Assembly (NCBI RefSeq): GCF_002355435.1
Contig: NZ_AP017313.1
Location: 3,410,001-3,474,000 of the forward strand
Direction of reading: 5' to 3'
DNA: 64,000 nt
Origin: Mucilaginibacter gotjawali
GTDB lineage: Bacteria > Bacteroidota > Bacteroidia > Sphingobacteriales > Sphingobacteriaceae
In this document: one piece after another, positions 46,151 through 54,673 of the stretch
How the letters are laid out: every line of letters starts with the position of its first letter
Numbering within the stretch: the stretch's first letter is position 1
Position numbers and translations under genes: made by a program
The notes under the pieces: generated by a model
Seen by the model: only the letters and a program-made list of their open reading frames with translations
The model's database searches: none
Told to the model about the DNA's origin: nothing

Positions 46151-47216
46151 ATGGAATGAGAATGCGGGTTCGCATACCAGGATCGCCTATGCCGGAACGC
46201 AGATTAAAGAACTGGTGGCAAGCGAACTGAATAACTATTTTCAGATCATTTTCAACGAAACGCTGGAAGAGTTTGAAGAATATATGGGTAATCAATCCAT
46301 ACTATCCATTCCGGAGATTATTTTGCTGGAAGTTGATGAAAATGGCGAGTGTTTTAAACTGATTGAGCGTTTAAAACAGAATTTTCTGTTCAACGGGCTT
46401 ATTATAGTTTTGATCTCCCTGTCAAACGACAAGGATTTAAAAATAAATGCCATGAGGTTAAAAGTTCATGACTTTTATATTTATCCTTTCGCGATGAGCG
46501 ATCTTCGGGAGCGGTTGAATTTCCTGGTAAAATTTAAACTCATCAAGCCCAAACTGATCGAGATTTCAAAAGAAGTTGATACTGCCTACAGGATCCCCGT
46601 AGGTAAAAGGCTACTTGACGTACTGGTTTCCGGAACGATGCTTTTGATACTTTCACCCTTATTGCTACTGATAGCCATAGCGGTAAAATTGGGGTCAAAA
46701 GGGCCCGTATTGTATAAAAGCAAACGCGTTGGAACAGGCTATAAGGTGTTTGATTTCTATAAATTCAGGTCGATGCGGGTAGATGCTGACAAGTTGTTAA
46801 TAGAGTTATCCACACAAAATCAGTACGCAAATGAGGATGGGGGCACAAAAGCCGCATTTGTTAAAATTAAAGACGATCCCCGCATTACTAAACTCGGCAA
46901 TTTTTTACGAAATTCGAGCCTCGACGAGTTGCCTCAATTGTTCAACATTTTGGTGGGCGATATGTCACTCGTTGGTAACAGACCTTTACCGGTTTATGAA
47001 GCTGAAATGCTGACATCGAATGAGTGGTCGATGCGTTTTTTAGGGCCGGCAGGTTTAACCGGGTTATGGCAAATAACCAAACGCGGTAAATTGGACATGT
47101 CGGAACGGGAAAGAAAGAAACTGGATAATTTTTATGCACAAAACCATTCATTTTGGTTGGATATGAAAATTCTTTTTAAAACGGTACCGGCGGTATTTCA
47201 GAAAGAAAAAGTTTAA
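46128..47216 (+). CDS. undecaprenyl-phosphate sugar transferase with pseudo-receiver N-domain
   Basis: 362 residues. The N-terminal ~130 look like a degenerate receiver: LLEVDENG where LLDxxMPG is expected, LISLS in the Thr/Ser position and YIYPF in place of the Lys-Pro. The C-terminal part (about 155-360) is the bacterial sugar transferase domain, with a membrane helix (VSGTMLLILSPLLLLIAIAVKL), then GPVLYKSKRVGTGYKVFDFYKFRSM, LRNSSLDELPQLFNIL, VGNRPLP and GLTGLWQ. It starts polysaccharide assembly by transferring a sugar phosphate to undecaprenyl phosphate. It is overlapped by the receiver gene upstream and followed 4 nt later by the TolC-like gene. Confidence 0.92.
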   Translation: MPLPLATEWNENAGSHTRIAYAGTQIKELVASELNNYFQIIFNETLEEFEEYMGNQSILSIPEIILLEVDENGECFKLIERLKQNFLFNGLIIVLISLSNDKDLKINAMRLKVHDFYIYPFAMSDLRERLNFLVKFKLIKPKLIEISKEVDTAYRIPVGKRLLDVLVSGTMLLILSPLLLLIAIAVKLGSKGPVLYKSKRVGTGYKVFDFYKFRSMRVDADKLLIELSTQNQYANEDGGTKAAFVKIKDDPRITKLGNFLRNSSLDELPQLFNILVGDMSLVGNRPLPVYEAEMLTSNEWSMRFLGPAGLTGLWQITKRGKLDMSERERKKLDNFYAQNHSFWLDMKILFKTVPAVFQKEKV

Positions 47217-47220
47217 ACTA

Positions 47221-47904
47221 ATGAATAAATTAAAGGCCCTATTGCTCTCATTATTTATTTTGACTTTAGCCGGAAAAACCTATGCTCAAGCAACCATCTT
47301 CCAGGACCTATCCTACCCTTACCTGGAGAAACTGATTGCGACAGCAAAAAAGAACTACCCGCAAGTGAAAACACTTGCCTACCAAACCGAAATTGCAAAA
47401 AGCAGTTTTCACCAGGCCAGTTTTACGTGGCTGGATGCATTCAGCGCCTCTTATATTTACAGTCCGCAGGGTTCAACCACAACAAGTGCTACCAATCCAA
47501 TTATTTTTAACGGGCTTCAATTGGTGGCTACTGTTAGCATAGGCTCTCTTTTTGAGAGACCTTATACTATCCACAATGCAAGGGTAGCGGTTAAAATTGC
47601 CGAAGAAAACCAGGCACAATACGATTTAACCATTGAAGCGCAGGTAAAGCGGTTTTATTTTGCCTACATAGAGGCCCAGGCAGATTTAAGGAATAAGGTA
47701 AATGCTGTGCAGGATGCAACAACCGCAGTAAACCAAATAAAACACACATTTGATAAAGGGGAAACTACTTTTGAGGTTTATAGCCAGGCATTGACAAACC
47801 TTTATAACCAAAACTCATTTAGAGTACAGGCTGAACTTGCTTTATTCACGGCTAAAACCAATCTTGAGGAAATGTTGGGAACCAAGCTGGAAAGCGTAAA
47901 ATAA
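47221..47904 (+). CDS. half-length TolC-family outer-membrane protein
   Basis: 227 residues with a signal peptide (LLLSLFILTLAGKTYA) and one TolC-like repeat: a first long helix (LEKLIATAKKNYPQVKTLAYQTEIAKSSF), a beta-hairpin-like GLQLVATVSIGS region and a second long helix (VKRFYFAYIEAQADLRNKVNAVQDATTAVNQIKHTFDKG). Usual TolC proteins are twice as long with two such repeats, so this one would need six rather than three copies for a barrel, or acts only as a periplasmic adaptor. No Wza-like export porin exists in the cluster, so it may take that role. It is coupled to the Wzc-like gene. Confidence 0.82.
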   Translation: MNKLKALLLSLFILTLAGKTYAQATIFQDLSYPYLEKLIATAKKNYPQVKTLAYQTEIAKSSFHQASFTWLDAFSASYIYSPQGSTTTSATNPIIFNGLQLVATVSIGSLFERPYTIHNARVAVKIAEENQAQYDLTIEAQVKRFYFAYIEAQADLRNKVNAVQDATTAVNQIKHTFDKGETTFEVYSQALTNLYNQNSFRVQAELALFTAKTNLEEMLGTKLESVK

Positions 47905-47907
47905 CTA

Positions 47908-50070
47908 ATGGAACTATCGTCGTATTTTTCACTCGTAGGCAAATATAAATACATCATCATTATCATTGTTCTGGCAATGGTAACTGCATCATACTTTCTT
48001 GTCAAAAATCTGCCAGACCAATATGTTTCCAGTACACAAATTGCCACCGGCATTGTTGATGCATCGCGACACCTGTTAGATAGTAAAGACAACCCCAACG
48101 CGCAGCAGGACCAGATCAACCGGGAGTTTAGCAACTTAACCGAAATCATCAAACTAAAAAAACTGGTTGATAATGTTTCCTACCAGCTGATCATCCATGA
48201 CCTGAGCAGCCCCGCCCCTTTCAGAAAACTTAACCACAAATTCAAAGACCTGAGCCCCGACGCCATCAAACACGCTTTAGTGGTTTATCGCGCAAAGCTC
48301 CAAAACGGAGAGCCTTTGTCTTTATATAATGCAGATGAAAAGGGATTAAACGAACTTTTGATCTCGATGAAATACGATGAGCGTTCGCTCCGCAAGGACC
48401 TGGACATTGAACGCGATGGTGAAAGTGATTTTATTACGATCACCTATTCCTCCGAAAACCCTGAACTATCTGCTTTTATCGTAAATACGCTGAGTAAGGA
48501 ATTTATCAGTTACTATACAGTAAACGTAAAACAGAATGAATCAAACGCGTTGGATTTTCTATCAAAATTGCTTGAAGAAAAACGAAACACACTTAATAAT
48601 AAAAAAGATTCGCTGCAGCAGTATAAAATAAAGAATGGCATTTTAAATGTTGAGGACCAGGCAAAAGATATTTTCGCCCAAATGCTGATCTACAATGATA
48701 AAAAAATTGAAGCTGAGCGGAATATCCAATCCTACGATGGCGCAGTTAAAGCCATTGATAACAGGTTTAACCCAAAAGACAGGCAATATATCGAGTCGAC
48801 GATAAGCCAGTATAACCAATCGATCACCAATACAGCCGATCAACTGCGTACACTGAATGACGAATATGTACACAGCGGGTTTAATCCTTCTTATAAGCCG
48901 GCATTGGATTCGATGCAAAAACAGCTTACGGCTCAAATTGACAACACATCCGATAAATATATTACCAATCCATTGGTAAACAAAGACAACCTGGTTGCAA
49001 AAAAATTAGAACTTGAAGTTACCCGCGACCTCGCAAAATACAGCGTACAGTCCATTGATAAAGAACTTGCTGATTTAAAAGCAAAATACGACCGCCTGGT
49101 ACCGTTCGACGCTAAGGTTAAGACTTATGAATCAGACATAACCATTGCCAGCCAGGAATACCTTGATGTATTGAATAAGTTTAACGCGCTAAATTTGCAG
49201 TCGAATTTTTCAATAAAACTAATGCAGGTTGAACCTGCAACACCAGATGTGGCTGAACCGTCGAAGAAAATGCTTTTGATAGCATTAAGCGGCATTGGAA
49301 GTTTGGTTATTTGCCTGTTGGTTTTATTTGTGCTTTATTATCTTGATGATACTATAAAAGAGCCGATTGACCTTGTAAACGCTACCCAATTGCCTTTATT
49401 AGGGTCGCTGAACCTGATCACGGGACCAAAGCCGGACCTAAAGAAACTTTGGGATGTAGAGAACAGGCAAAAAATGCAGCAATTTAAAGAGTTACTGCGA
49501 TCTGTAAGGTTTGAAATTGACCAGGAACTAAAGGGTGGAAAAGTATTGGGCATAACCAGCCTGGTGGCGGGCGAAGGAAAAACGCTTGTTGCAACCAGTT
49601 TAGCCTACTCCTATTCGGCTATAAACAAAAAGGTATTATTGATTGATGGTAATTTTAATAATCCAACACTAAGCCGGACCATTCAGCCCAAACTATTTGT
49701 TGAAGATTATTTCAGAAATAATTCCTACATCGAAAGGGATAACAGCTCCATTAGTGTTTTAGGCAATCGCGGCGGCGATATTACTTTGTTGGAGATAAAC
49801 GATGAAAAGAATATTCAACGGGAATTTGACGACCTGAAATCCAGGTACGATATTATACTGATCGATCTTCCGCCGCTTGACTCCTTAAATCAGTCAAAAG
49901 AATGGCTATTATTTTGCTGCAAAGCCATCGCTGTTTTTGAAACCGATAAAGGAATTTCGCGCTCACAAATTCAGTATATCGATTACCTGAAACATCTGAA
50001 CCTGAAATTTGCCGGCTGGGTATTAAATAAAGCTGCCATACGGAATCATTCTAAGCAATCAAAACACTAA
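47908..50070 (+). CDS. Wzc/GumC-like polysaccharide copolymerase with BY-kinase-type ATPase
   Basis: 720 residues. A membrane helix near 13-30 (KYIIIIIVLAMVTASYFLV), a large periplasmic coiled-coil region (about 200-430) and a second helix near 455-475 (LLIALSGIGSLVICLLVLFVLYYL) frame the Wzz domain. The cytoplasmic part has Walker A LVAGEGKTLVATSLA, Walker A' VLLIDGNFNNP and Walker B IILIDLPPLD, as in bacterial tyrosine kinases. The C-terminal Tyr cluster usual for autophosphorylation is absent (the tail ends NHSKQSKH), so kinase activity on itself is doubtful. It controls chain length and export of the exopolysaccharide. Confidence 0.9.
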   Translation: MELSSYFSLVGKYKYIIIIIVLAMVTASYFLVKNLPDQYVSSTQIATGIVDASRHLLDSKDNPNAQQDQINREFSNLTEIIKLKKLVDNVSYQLIIHDLSSPAPFRKLNHKFKDLSPDAIKHALVVYRAKLQNGEPLSLYNADEKGLNELLISMKYDERSLRKDLDIERDGESDFITITYSSENPELSAFIVNTLSKEFISYYTVNVKQNESNALDFLSKLLEEKRNTLNNKKDSLQQYKIKNGILNVEDQAKDIFAQMLIYNDKKIEAERNIQSYDGAVKAIDNRFNPKDRQYIESTISQYNQSITNTADQLRTLNDEYVHSGFNPSYKPALDSMQKQLTAQIDNTSDKYITNPLVNKDNLVAKKLELEVTRDLAKYSVQSIDKELADLKAKYDRLVPFDAKVKTYESDITIASQEYLDVLNKFNALNLQSNFSIKLMQVEPATPDVAEPSKKMLLIALSGIGSLVICLLVLFVLYYLDDTIKEPIDLVNATQLPLLGSLNLITGPKPDLKKLWDVENRQKMQQFKELLRSVRFEIDQELKGGKVLGITSLVAGEGKTLVATSLAYSYSAINKKVLLIDGNFNNPTLSRTIQPKLFVEDYFRNNSYIERDNSSISVLGNRGGDITLLEINDEKNIQREFDDLKSRYDIILIDLPPLDSLNQSKEWLLFCCKAIAVFETDKGISRSQIQYIDYLKHLNLKFAGWVLNKAAIRNHSKQSKH

Positions 50071-50124
50071 ATTTGTGTACGGCATTAATGGATGATTCTT
50101 GTCATTTATTCTGATCCCCAAAAA

Positions 50125-50259
50125 ATGAAAATTGAACATAAAAAAGCAGCTAACCCATTAAAAGACCTGCCACCTTTTCAGCAAAAGACTTTTACGGTGG
50201 CTATCATACTTGCTTTTTTAGGAATATTTGTTTGGTTTATAAAAATATTATTTTTTTAA
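50125..50259 (+). CDS. small single-pass membrane protein (44 residues)
   Basis: A complete 44-codon ORF in the gap between the copolymerase and ligase genes. The N-terminal half is basic and polar (MKIEHKKAANPLKDLPPFQQ) and the second half is one membrane helix (FTVAIILAFLGIFVWFIKILFF). It ends 18 nt before the next gene. The in-line placement and clean membrane topology suggest a real gene of the operon, perhaps a subunit stabilising the copolymerase or ligase. No family is recognised. Confidence 0.55.
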   Translation: MKIEHKKAANPLKDLPPFQQKTFTVAIILAFLGIFVWFIKILFF

Positions 50260-50277
50260 TAATAAGCGTTCAAACAG

Positions 50278-51777
50278 ATGCTGAATGACGAATTTAGAGA
50301 TAATGTTCATAAAAGAACCTTTTGGGAAAACCTGATCGTCAAAAAGTTTGAGGCACCTGTTGTCATTATTTTTGCAGTTCTAGCTTCGCTATTTGTAACT
50401 TATATTATAGCGCTGGGAGGATACCAAATAGGTGTGGTTATTATTTGCGCCCTTATTGGCCTGCCCATTATATACGCTACCGTAGCTTACCCTAAATTTG
50501 GCATTATAAGCCTGATCATTTTATCGTTTTTCATCAATTACTCTTCACGCTTTGTACCGGAACCAACACCCATAGGCTTGTTAATGGACCTATGGACCTA
50601 TTTACTGCTTCTGGGACTATTTGTTAAAATGAAAAAGGATAAGCAGTGGGGTTATTTTAATAATCCTATTACCTATTTTTTATTGATATGGCTTGGCTAC
50701 AATATGCTGGAGATCATAAATCCTGTATCGCCAACCATACTCGAATGGGTTTTTACGGTACGTACGGTAGCCTTTATTATGTTAATGTACTTCGTGTTTC
50801 TTTATCATATCCGGACAAAAGAATTTATAAGACTATTGATAAAGATTTGGCTCGCACTTGATGTGATTGGGGCAATTTCGGCTATACAGCAGGAGTTTAT
50901 TGGTTTGCTCCCTTTAGAACGGGATTGGTTGTACCGGTTTCCTGAACGTTTTAAACTTTTGTTTATTGGCGGGCATTTAAGAAAATGGTCAATATTCTCA
51001 GACCCTGTTGTTTTTGCCTATAATATGGTTGCCGCTGCCTTGTTGTGTATAGCATTAATGTTCGGGCCAATTAAATTCAGTAAAAAAGTGATTTTAGGCT
51101 GTATGGCTACACTTTTTATATTTGTGATGCTATACTCCGGTACACGGGCATCTTATGTGATCATCCCTGCAGGTATACTAATGCTGTTTATATTAAAATT
51201 AAACCGTCAAATATTTGTATTTTCAATAATATCGGGCATAGCGCTGTTTGTGTTAATCAAAATACCTACCTCTAACGCCACGCTTGCCAGGTTTCAAAGC
51301 GCTTTTAAGCCTTCAAAAGATGCCTCGTTTGCAGAACGCGCAAAAAACCAGGAAGCTATCAGGCCTTATATCCTTTCACACCCTTTCGGTGGTGGCTTGG
51401 GTTCTGTAGGTGTATGGGGCCAACGTTTTGCCCCTAATTCATACCTTGCAAAGTTTCCGCCTGACAGTGGCTATGTAAGGGTTGCAGTAGAATTGGGCTG
51501 GATAGGCCTGCTGCTTTATTGTATTTTCAACTTTGTTATCATGTACAAAGGAATACAATACTACTACCTGATAAAGGATCCCGAATTAAAAACCTATTGC
51601 CTGGGGATGGTTTTATTCATTTTTGCCTTTGATGTTGGTAACTATCCGCAGCAAGCACTCGTACAATACCCGTCGAACATTTTATTCTTTTTAGCAATGG
51701 CAATTTTGAATATTACCATGAGATTGGACCTGGCAGAAAGAAAACTAAAACCAGAAATTAAACCCAGTAAGATTTAA
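50278..51777 (+). CDS. O-antigen ligase / Wzy-type polymerase family membrane protein
   Basis: 499 residues with about 11-12 hydrophobic helices throughout. It has the Wzy_C/O-antigen ligase pattern: a SGTRASYVIIPAGILML segment (about 290), then a large periplasmic loop (FAERAKNQEAIRPYILSHPFGGGLGSVG ... FPPDSGYVRVAVELGWIGLLLYC) holding the conserved Arg and His-Pro-(x)-Gly positions. In a Wzx/Wzy cluster without another polymerase, this is most likely the Wzy polymerase that joins repeat units in the periplasm. A lipid A ligase role is less likely. Confidence 0.88.
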   Translation: MLNDEFRDNVHKRTFWENLIVKKFEAPVVIIFAVLASLFVTYIIALGGYQIGVVIICALIGLPIIYATVAYPKFGIISLIILSFFINYSSRFVPEPTPIGLLMDLWTYLLLLGLFVKMKKDKQWGYFNNPITYFLLIWLGYNMLEIINPVSPTILEWVFTVRTVAFIMLMYFVFLYHIRTKEFIRLLIKIWLALDVIGAISAIQQEFIGLLPLERDWLYRFPERFKLLFIGGHLRKWSIFSDPVVFAYNMVAAALLCIALMFGPIKFSKKVILGCMATLFIFVMLYSGTRASYVIIPAGILMLFILKLNRQIFVFSIISGIALFVLIKIPTSNATLARFQSAFKPSKDASFAERAKNQEAIRPYILSHPFGGGLGSVGVWGQRFAPNSYLAKFPPDSGYVRVAVELGWIGLLLYCIFNFVIMYKGIQYYYLIKDPELKTYCLGMVLFIFAFDVGNYPQQALVQYPSNILFFLAMAILNITMRLDLAERKLKPEIKPSKI

Positions 51778-51793
51778 TTAGCAGAAATTAAAA

Positions 51794-52035
51794 ATGTCTT
51801 TTTTATCCACTATTAAATCAACCGCAAGATTAAAAAAAGAACCACATTGGCTGATAATACCCCCTGCCCGGCCTGGCCAAAAATAATGGTTAACCTGGTT
51901 GTTGACCGTTATTTTCTAAAAAAAGGAAAAATCACTGAAATGCCATTAAAAACCTATTGGACTATTCCCTATTTATCAATTTGTAACCCTGAAGCCGGCA
52001 CAAAACATAATGCAATTTTTAAAAAAACTAGTTAA
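51794..52035 (+). pseudogene. remnant resembling the N-terminus of an EPS-cluster acyltransferase
   Basis: From the ATG at 51794 a 30-codon frame reads MSFLSTIKSTARLKKEPHW and stops. One extra base in the A5 run at 51879-51883 extends it to 80 residues (WLIIPPARPGQKIMVNLVVDRYFLKKGK...), ending at 52035 inside the flippase start. The pattern ARP...VxxxVxxxxxKKGK resembles the first ~55 residues of hexapeptide-repeat acyltransferases found in such clusters, but the catalytic left-handed helix is absent. It is probably a gene fragment; the similarity is from memory and weak. Confidence 0.35.
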
Positions 52036-53344
52036 CAAACATACCCTTTCGCTCGCCAGTAACGCGGTAATGCCGGTTGTAAGTATGGTAACTGTTTCCT
52101 TACTTGCGCGCAACTTAACGGAACGGGACCTTGGCTATTGGATACTCTTTCTGATAACATTTACGATAGCCAATTTTTTCAGAAGCGGCTTCCTGCAAAC
52201 CTCCCTGGTAAAATTTTACTCCGGCGCAAGCGAAGAACGGGCAACAACGGTAGTAGGCTCAGCCTGGTTTATGGGGTTGATACTCACTACTGCTTTGGCT
52301 GTGATAAGTTTCCTTACATATTTATTGGGGTCAAATCCATCCCTGGAGATCACCGTTAAATGGTTTGCCATCATTTTTTTCAGCACCCTGCCATCAAGTA
52401 TAGCCTTATGGGTTTTACAGGCCGAGGAACGTTTTGACCGGATCTTTTTTCTCCAGTTAATCCATCCCGCTACTTTTTTTCTGTCAATTGTCGGGTTAAT
52501 ACTTATTCATCATACTTCTTTCCAATATGTAATTTATGCGTATTGCATTTCGGCAATGTTAACCAGCATAATTTCCATAATTACAGGCTGGGCAAAGGTG
52601 GCTTCCATCCGTCATAAAAGTACCGAATGCGTAAAAGAACTGGTAAATTTTGGTAAATATAGTGTTGGCACCTCCATTAGTTCCTACCTGCTGCGTGGAT
52701 CAGACACTTTTATCATAAAGTACATGTTTGTCGACCCTTCCTTTGTAGCTATATACTATCTTCCGCAAAGGTTAATGGAAGTTATAGAAATTCCCTTAAG
52801 AAGCTTTATTGCCACCGCTCTGCCTGCCATGTCGGCAGCGGTACAGCGGAATGAAAAATCGCACATGACCTATATCATGAAAAAGTATGCAGGGATATTA
52901 ACTATTTTGCTGATCCCCGTTTCAATCGTTACCTTTATTTGTGCTGATTTCATCATTGAAATAATTGGGGGCCATAAATTTGTGCCCACGGAGGCAGCAA
53001 GTGTCTTTCGGATCTTTTTATGCTTTGCGGTTCTGTTGCCCGTCGATCGTTTTTTTGGAATAACGCTTGATATACTTAACAAACCTCATTTAAATTTGGT
53101 TAAGGTTGTATTAATGCTTGTGGTAAACATAGCAGGAGACTTTATAGGTATTTATTTTACCCACAGCCTTTATGGCGTTGCGCTTGCCTCTATCGCTTCT
53201 TTTATAGTTGGGGTAATTTATGGCTATTGGGTATTGAAAAAGAATTTGAACTTTAAAATAGGGGATATATTATATCTTGGATTTACTGAAACTAAATTAT
53301 TGGCTTCAACCCTTATTTCGCGTATCAGGGGCGGAAATAATTAA
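52010..53344 (+). CDS. Wzx-type polysaccharide flippase
   Basis: 444 residues with about 12 predicted membrane helices. It starts MQFLKKLVNKHTLSLASNAVMPVVSMVTVSLLARNLTERDLGYWILF, the typical N-terminus of the polysaccharide synthase/MOP family (amphipathic start, then helix 1 and the ARxLxxxxxGxW motif). It moves lipid-linked repeat units across the inner membrane for polymerisation by the Wzy-like protein at 50278. Glycosyltransferase genes follow on the same strand. Confidence 0.9.
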   Translation: MQFLKKLVNKHTLSLASNAVMPVVSMVTVSLLARNLTERDLGYWILFLITFTIANFFRSGFLQTSLVKFYSGASEERATTVVGSAWFMGLILTTALAVISFLTYLLGSNPSLEITVKWFAIIFFSTLPSSIALWVLQAEERFDRIFFLQLIHPATFFLSIVGLILIHHTSFQYVIYAYCISAMLTSIISIITGWAKVASIRHKSTECVKELVNFGKYSVGTSISSYLLRGSDTFIIKYMFVDPSFVAIYYLPQRLMEVIEIPLRSFIATALPAMSAAVQRNEKSHMTYIMKKYAGILTILLIPVSIVTFICADFIIEIIGGHKFVPTEAASVFRIFLCFAVLLPVDRFFGITLDILNKPHLNLVKVVLMLVVNIAGDFIGIYFTHSLYGVALASIASFIVGVIYGYWVLKKNLNFKIGDILYLGFTETKLLASTLISRIRGGNN

Positions 53345-53388
53345 CAGCTCAGCTTTATGATAAAACAATTGCACCCCTAATTTTGGAC

Positions 53389-54615
53389 ATGAGCCTCAAG
53401 GATCAAAATATAGTTATCTTTTCGCAGATGCAGTTCGACAGCGCCCTGGAGTCAACCAACTATACTATGGCGAAGCATCTGGCAAAAGACAATAAAGTAT
53501 ACTATGTAGACCGGCCTTATACCTGGTTTGATTATATAAAATTCAGAAACACGAAAGGTTTTCAAACAAGAAAAGCACACTTTTTTTCAGCAGACAATAG
53601 CCTTATTGATACCGATATTCCCAACCTAAAAATCGTTATCAGCCCGCCGGTGCCCTCCATTAACATGCTCCCCGAGGGAAAAATATACCGTATGCTGGTA
53701 AAAATCAATGAGAAAATTGTTGGCAACAGGTTAAACAAGGTGATCAAAAAGCTGGATATCAGCAACTATATTTATATCAACTCCTATAATGTTGCCTTTC
53801 CGGCGCTTCATAAATTGCTAAAGCCGGACTTAACGGTTTATCATTGCGTTGACCCATTGATAGAGCCTTATCAAACCCGCCACGGCATTATTTCTGAGGA
53901 TATTTTGGTGAAAGATGTGGATATGGTAATCTCCACCAGCAAAGAGCTTAGCCGTCAAAAAGGCTTACTTAATAAAAATTCCTATTTCATTCCAAATGCT
54001 GCCAATATCAGCCAGAGCCAGAAAGCACTCGATCCAGGCTTAAAAATTGCTGGGGTGTTAGACGGTATAACAAAACCAATTATCGGCTATTTTGGCAATA
54101 TCGAACGGCGCATTGACTATCAAATGGTTAAAGAACTAACGGTGATGAACCCGGATAAGAGCTTTGTATTTATCGGCCCAGTTGACAGCTATTATATTAA
54201 AGAGAGTGATTTTGAAGGTAAAAACCTGTATTTAAAAGGAGCTGTATCTTACGAATTGATGCCGGCAGTTTTAAAAGGGTTTGATGTTGCTATTATTCCT
54301 TTTAAAAAAGATGAGGTAAGCAGCCATATTTTCCCGTTGAAGCTTTTTGAATACCTTGGGTCGGGCAGACCTGTGGTTTCCACAGATTTCAATCCCGACC
54401 TGAAAGATTTTACCGGTGATACTGTATGGTATTGTGCAAACGCTGCGGAGTTTACAGAAGCTTTAAATGTCTCATTAAAAGACACCCCTGCCTTACAGAA
54501 GAAAAGGCTGGCAGTAGCCGCCGATAACACCTGGGAGCACCGGATATTGGAAATTGAAGCCTTATTGGAGTTAAATCTTAAAAAAAAATTGGGCCAAACC
54601 ATTGTTTTTGCATAA
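53389..54615 (+). CDS. GT-B fold glycosyltransferase (family 4/1-like)
   Basis: 408 residues. The N-terminal half reads as a Rossmann acceptor domain (NIVIFSQMQFDSALESTNYTMAKHLAKDNKVYYVDRP). The C-terminal half is a nucleotide-sugar domain: KPIIGYFGNIERRIDYQMVKELT, FVFIGPVD, and DVAIIPFKKDEVSSHIFPLKLFEYLGSGRPVVST, the standard GT4 donor-site motif with Glu in KLFEYL. I chose the ATG at 53389 over the TTG at 53383. It adds one sugar of the repeat unit in the cytoplasm; the sugar is unknown. Confidence 0.88.
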   Translation: MSLKDQNIVIFSQMQFDSALESTNYTMAKHLAKDNKVYYVDRPYTWFDYIKFRNTKGFQTRKAHFFSADNSLIDTDIPNLKIVISPPVPSINMLPEGKIYRMLVKINEKIVGNRLNKVIKKLDISNYIYINSYNVAFPALHKLLKPDLTVYHCVDPLIEPYQTRHGIISEDILVKDVDMVISTSKELSRQKGLLNKNSYFIPNAANISQSQKALDPGLKIAGVLDGITKPIIGYFGNIERRIDYQMVKELTVMNPDKSFVFIGPVDSYYIKESDFEGKNLYLKGAVSYELMPAVLKGFDVAIIPFKKDEVSSHIFPLKLFEYLGSGRPVVSTDFNPDLKDFTGDTVWYCANAAEFTEALNVSLKDTPALQKKRLAVAADNTWEHRILEIEALLELNLKKKLGQTIVFA

Positions 54616-54673
54616 AAAATTAACAATACCCCTACCATTTTTGTTACAACTACCGTATAAGAACCATTAAAGC

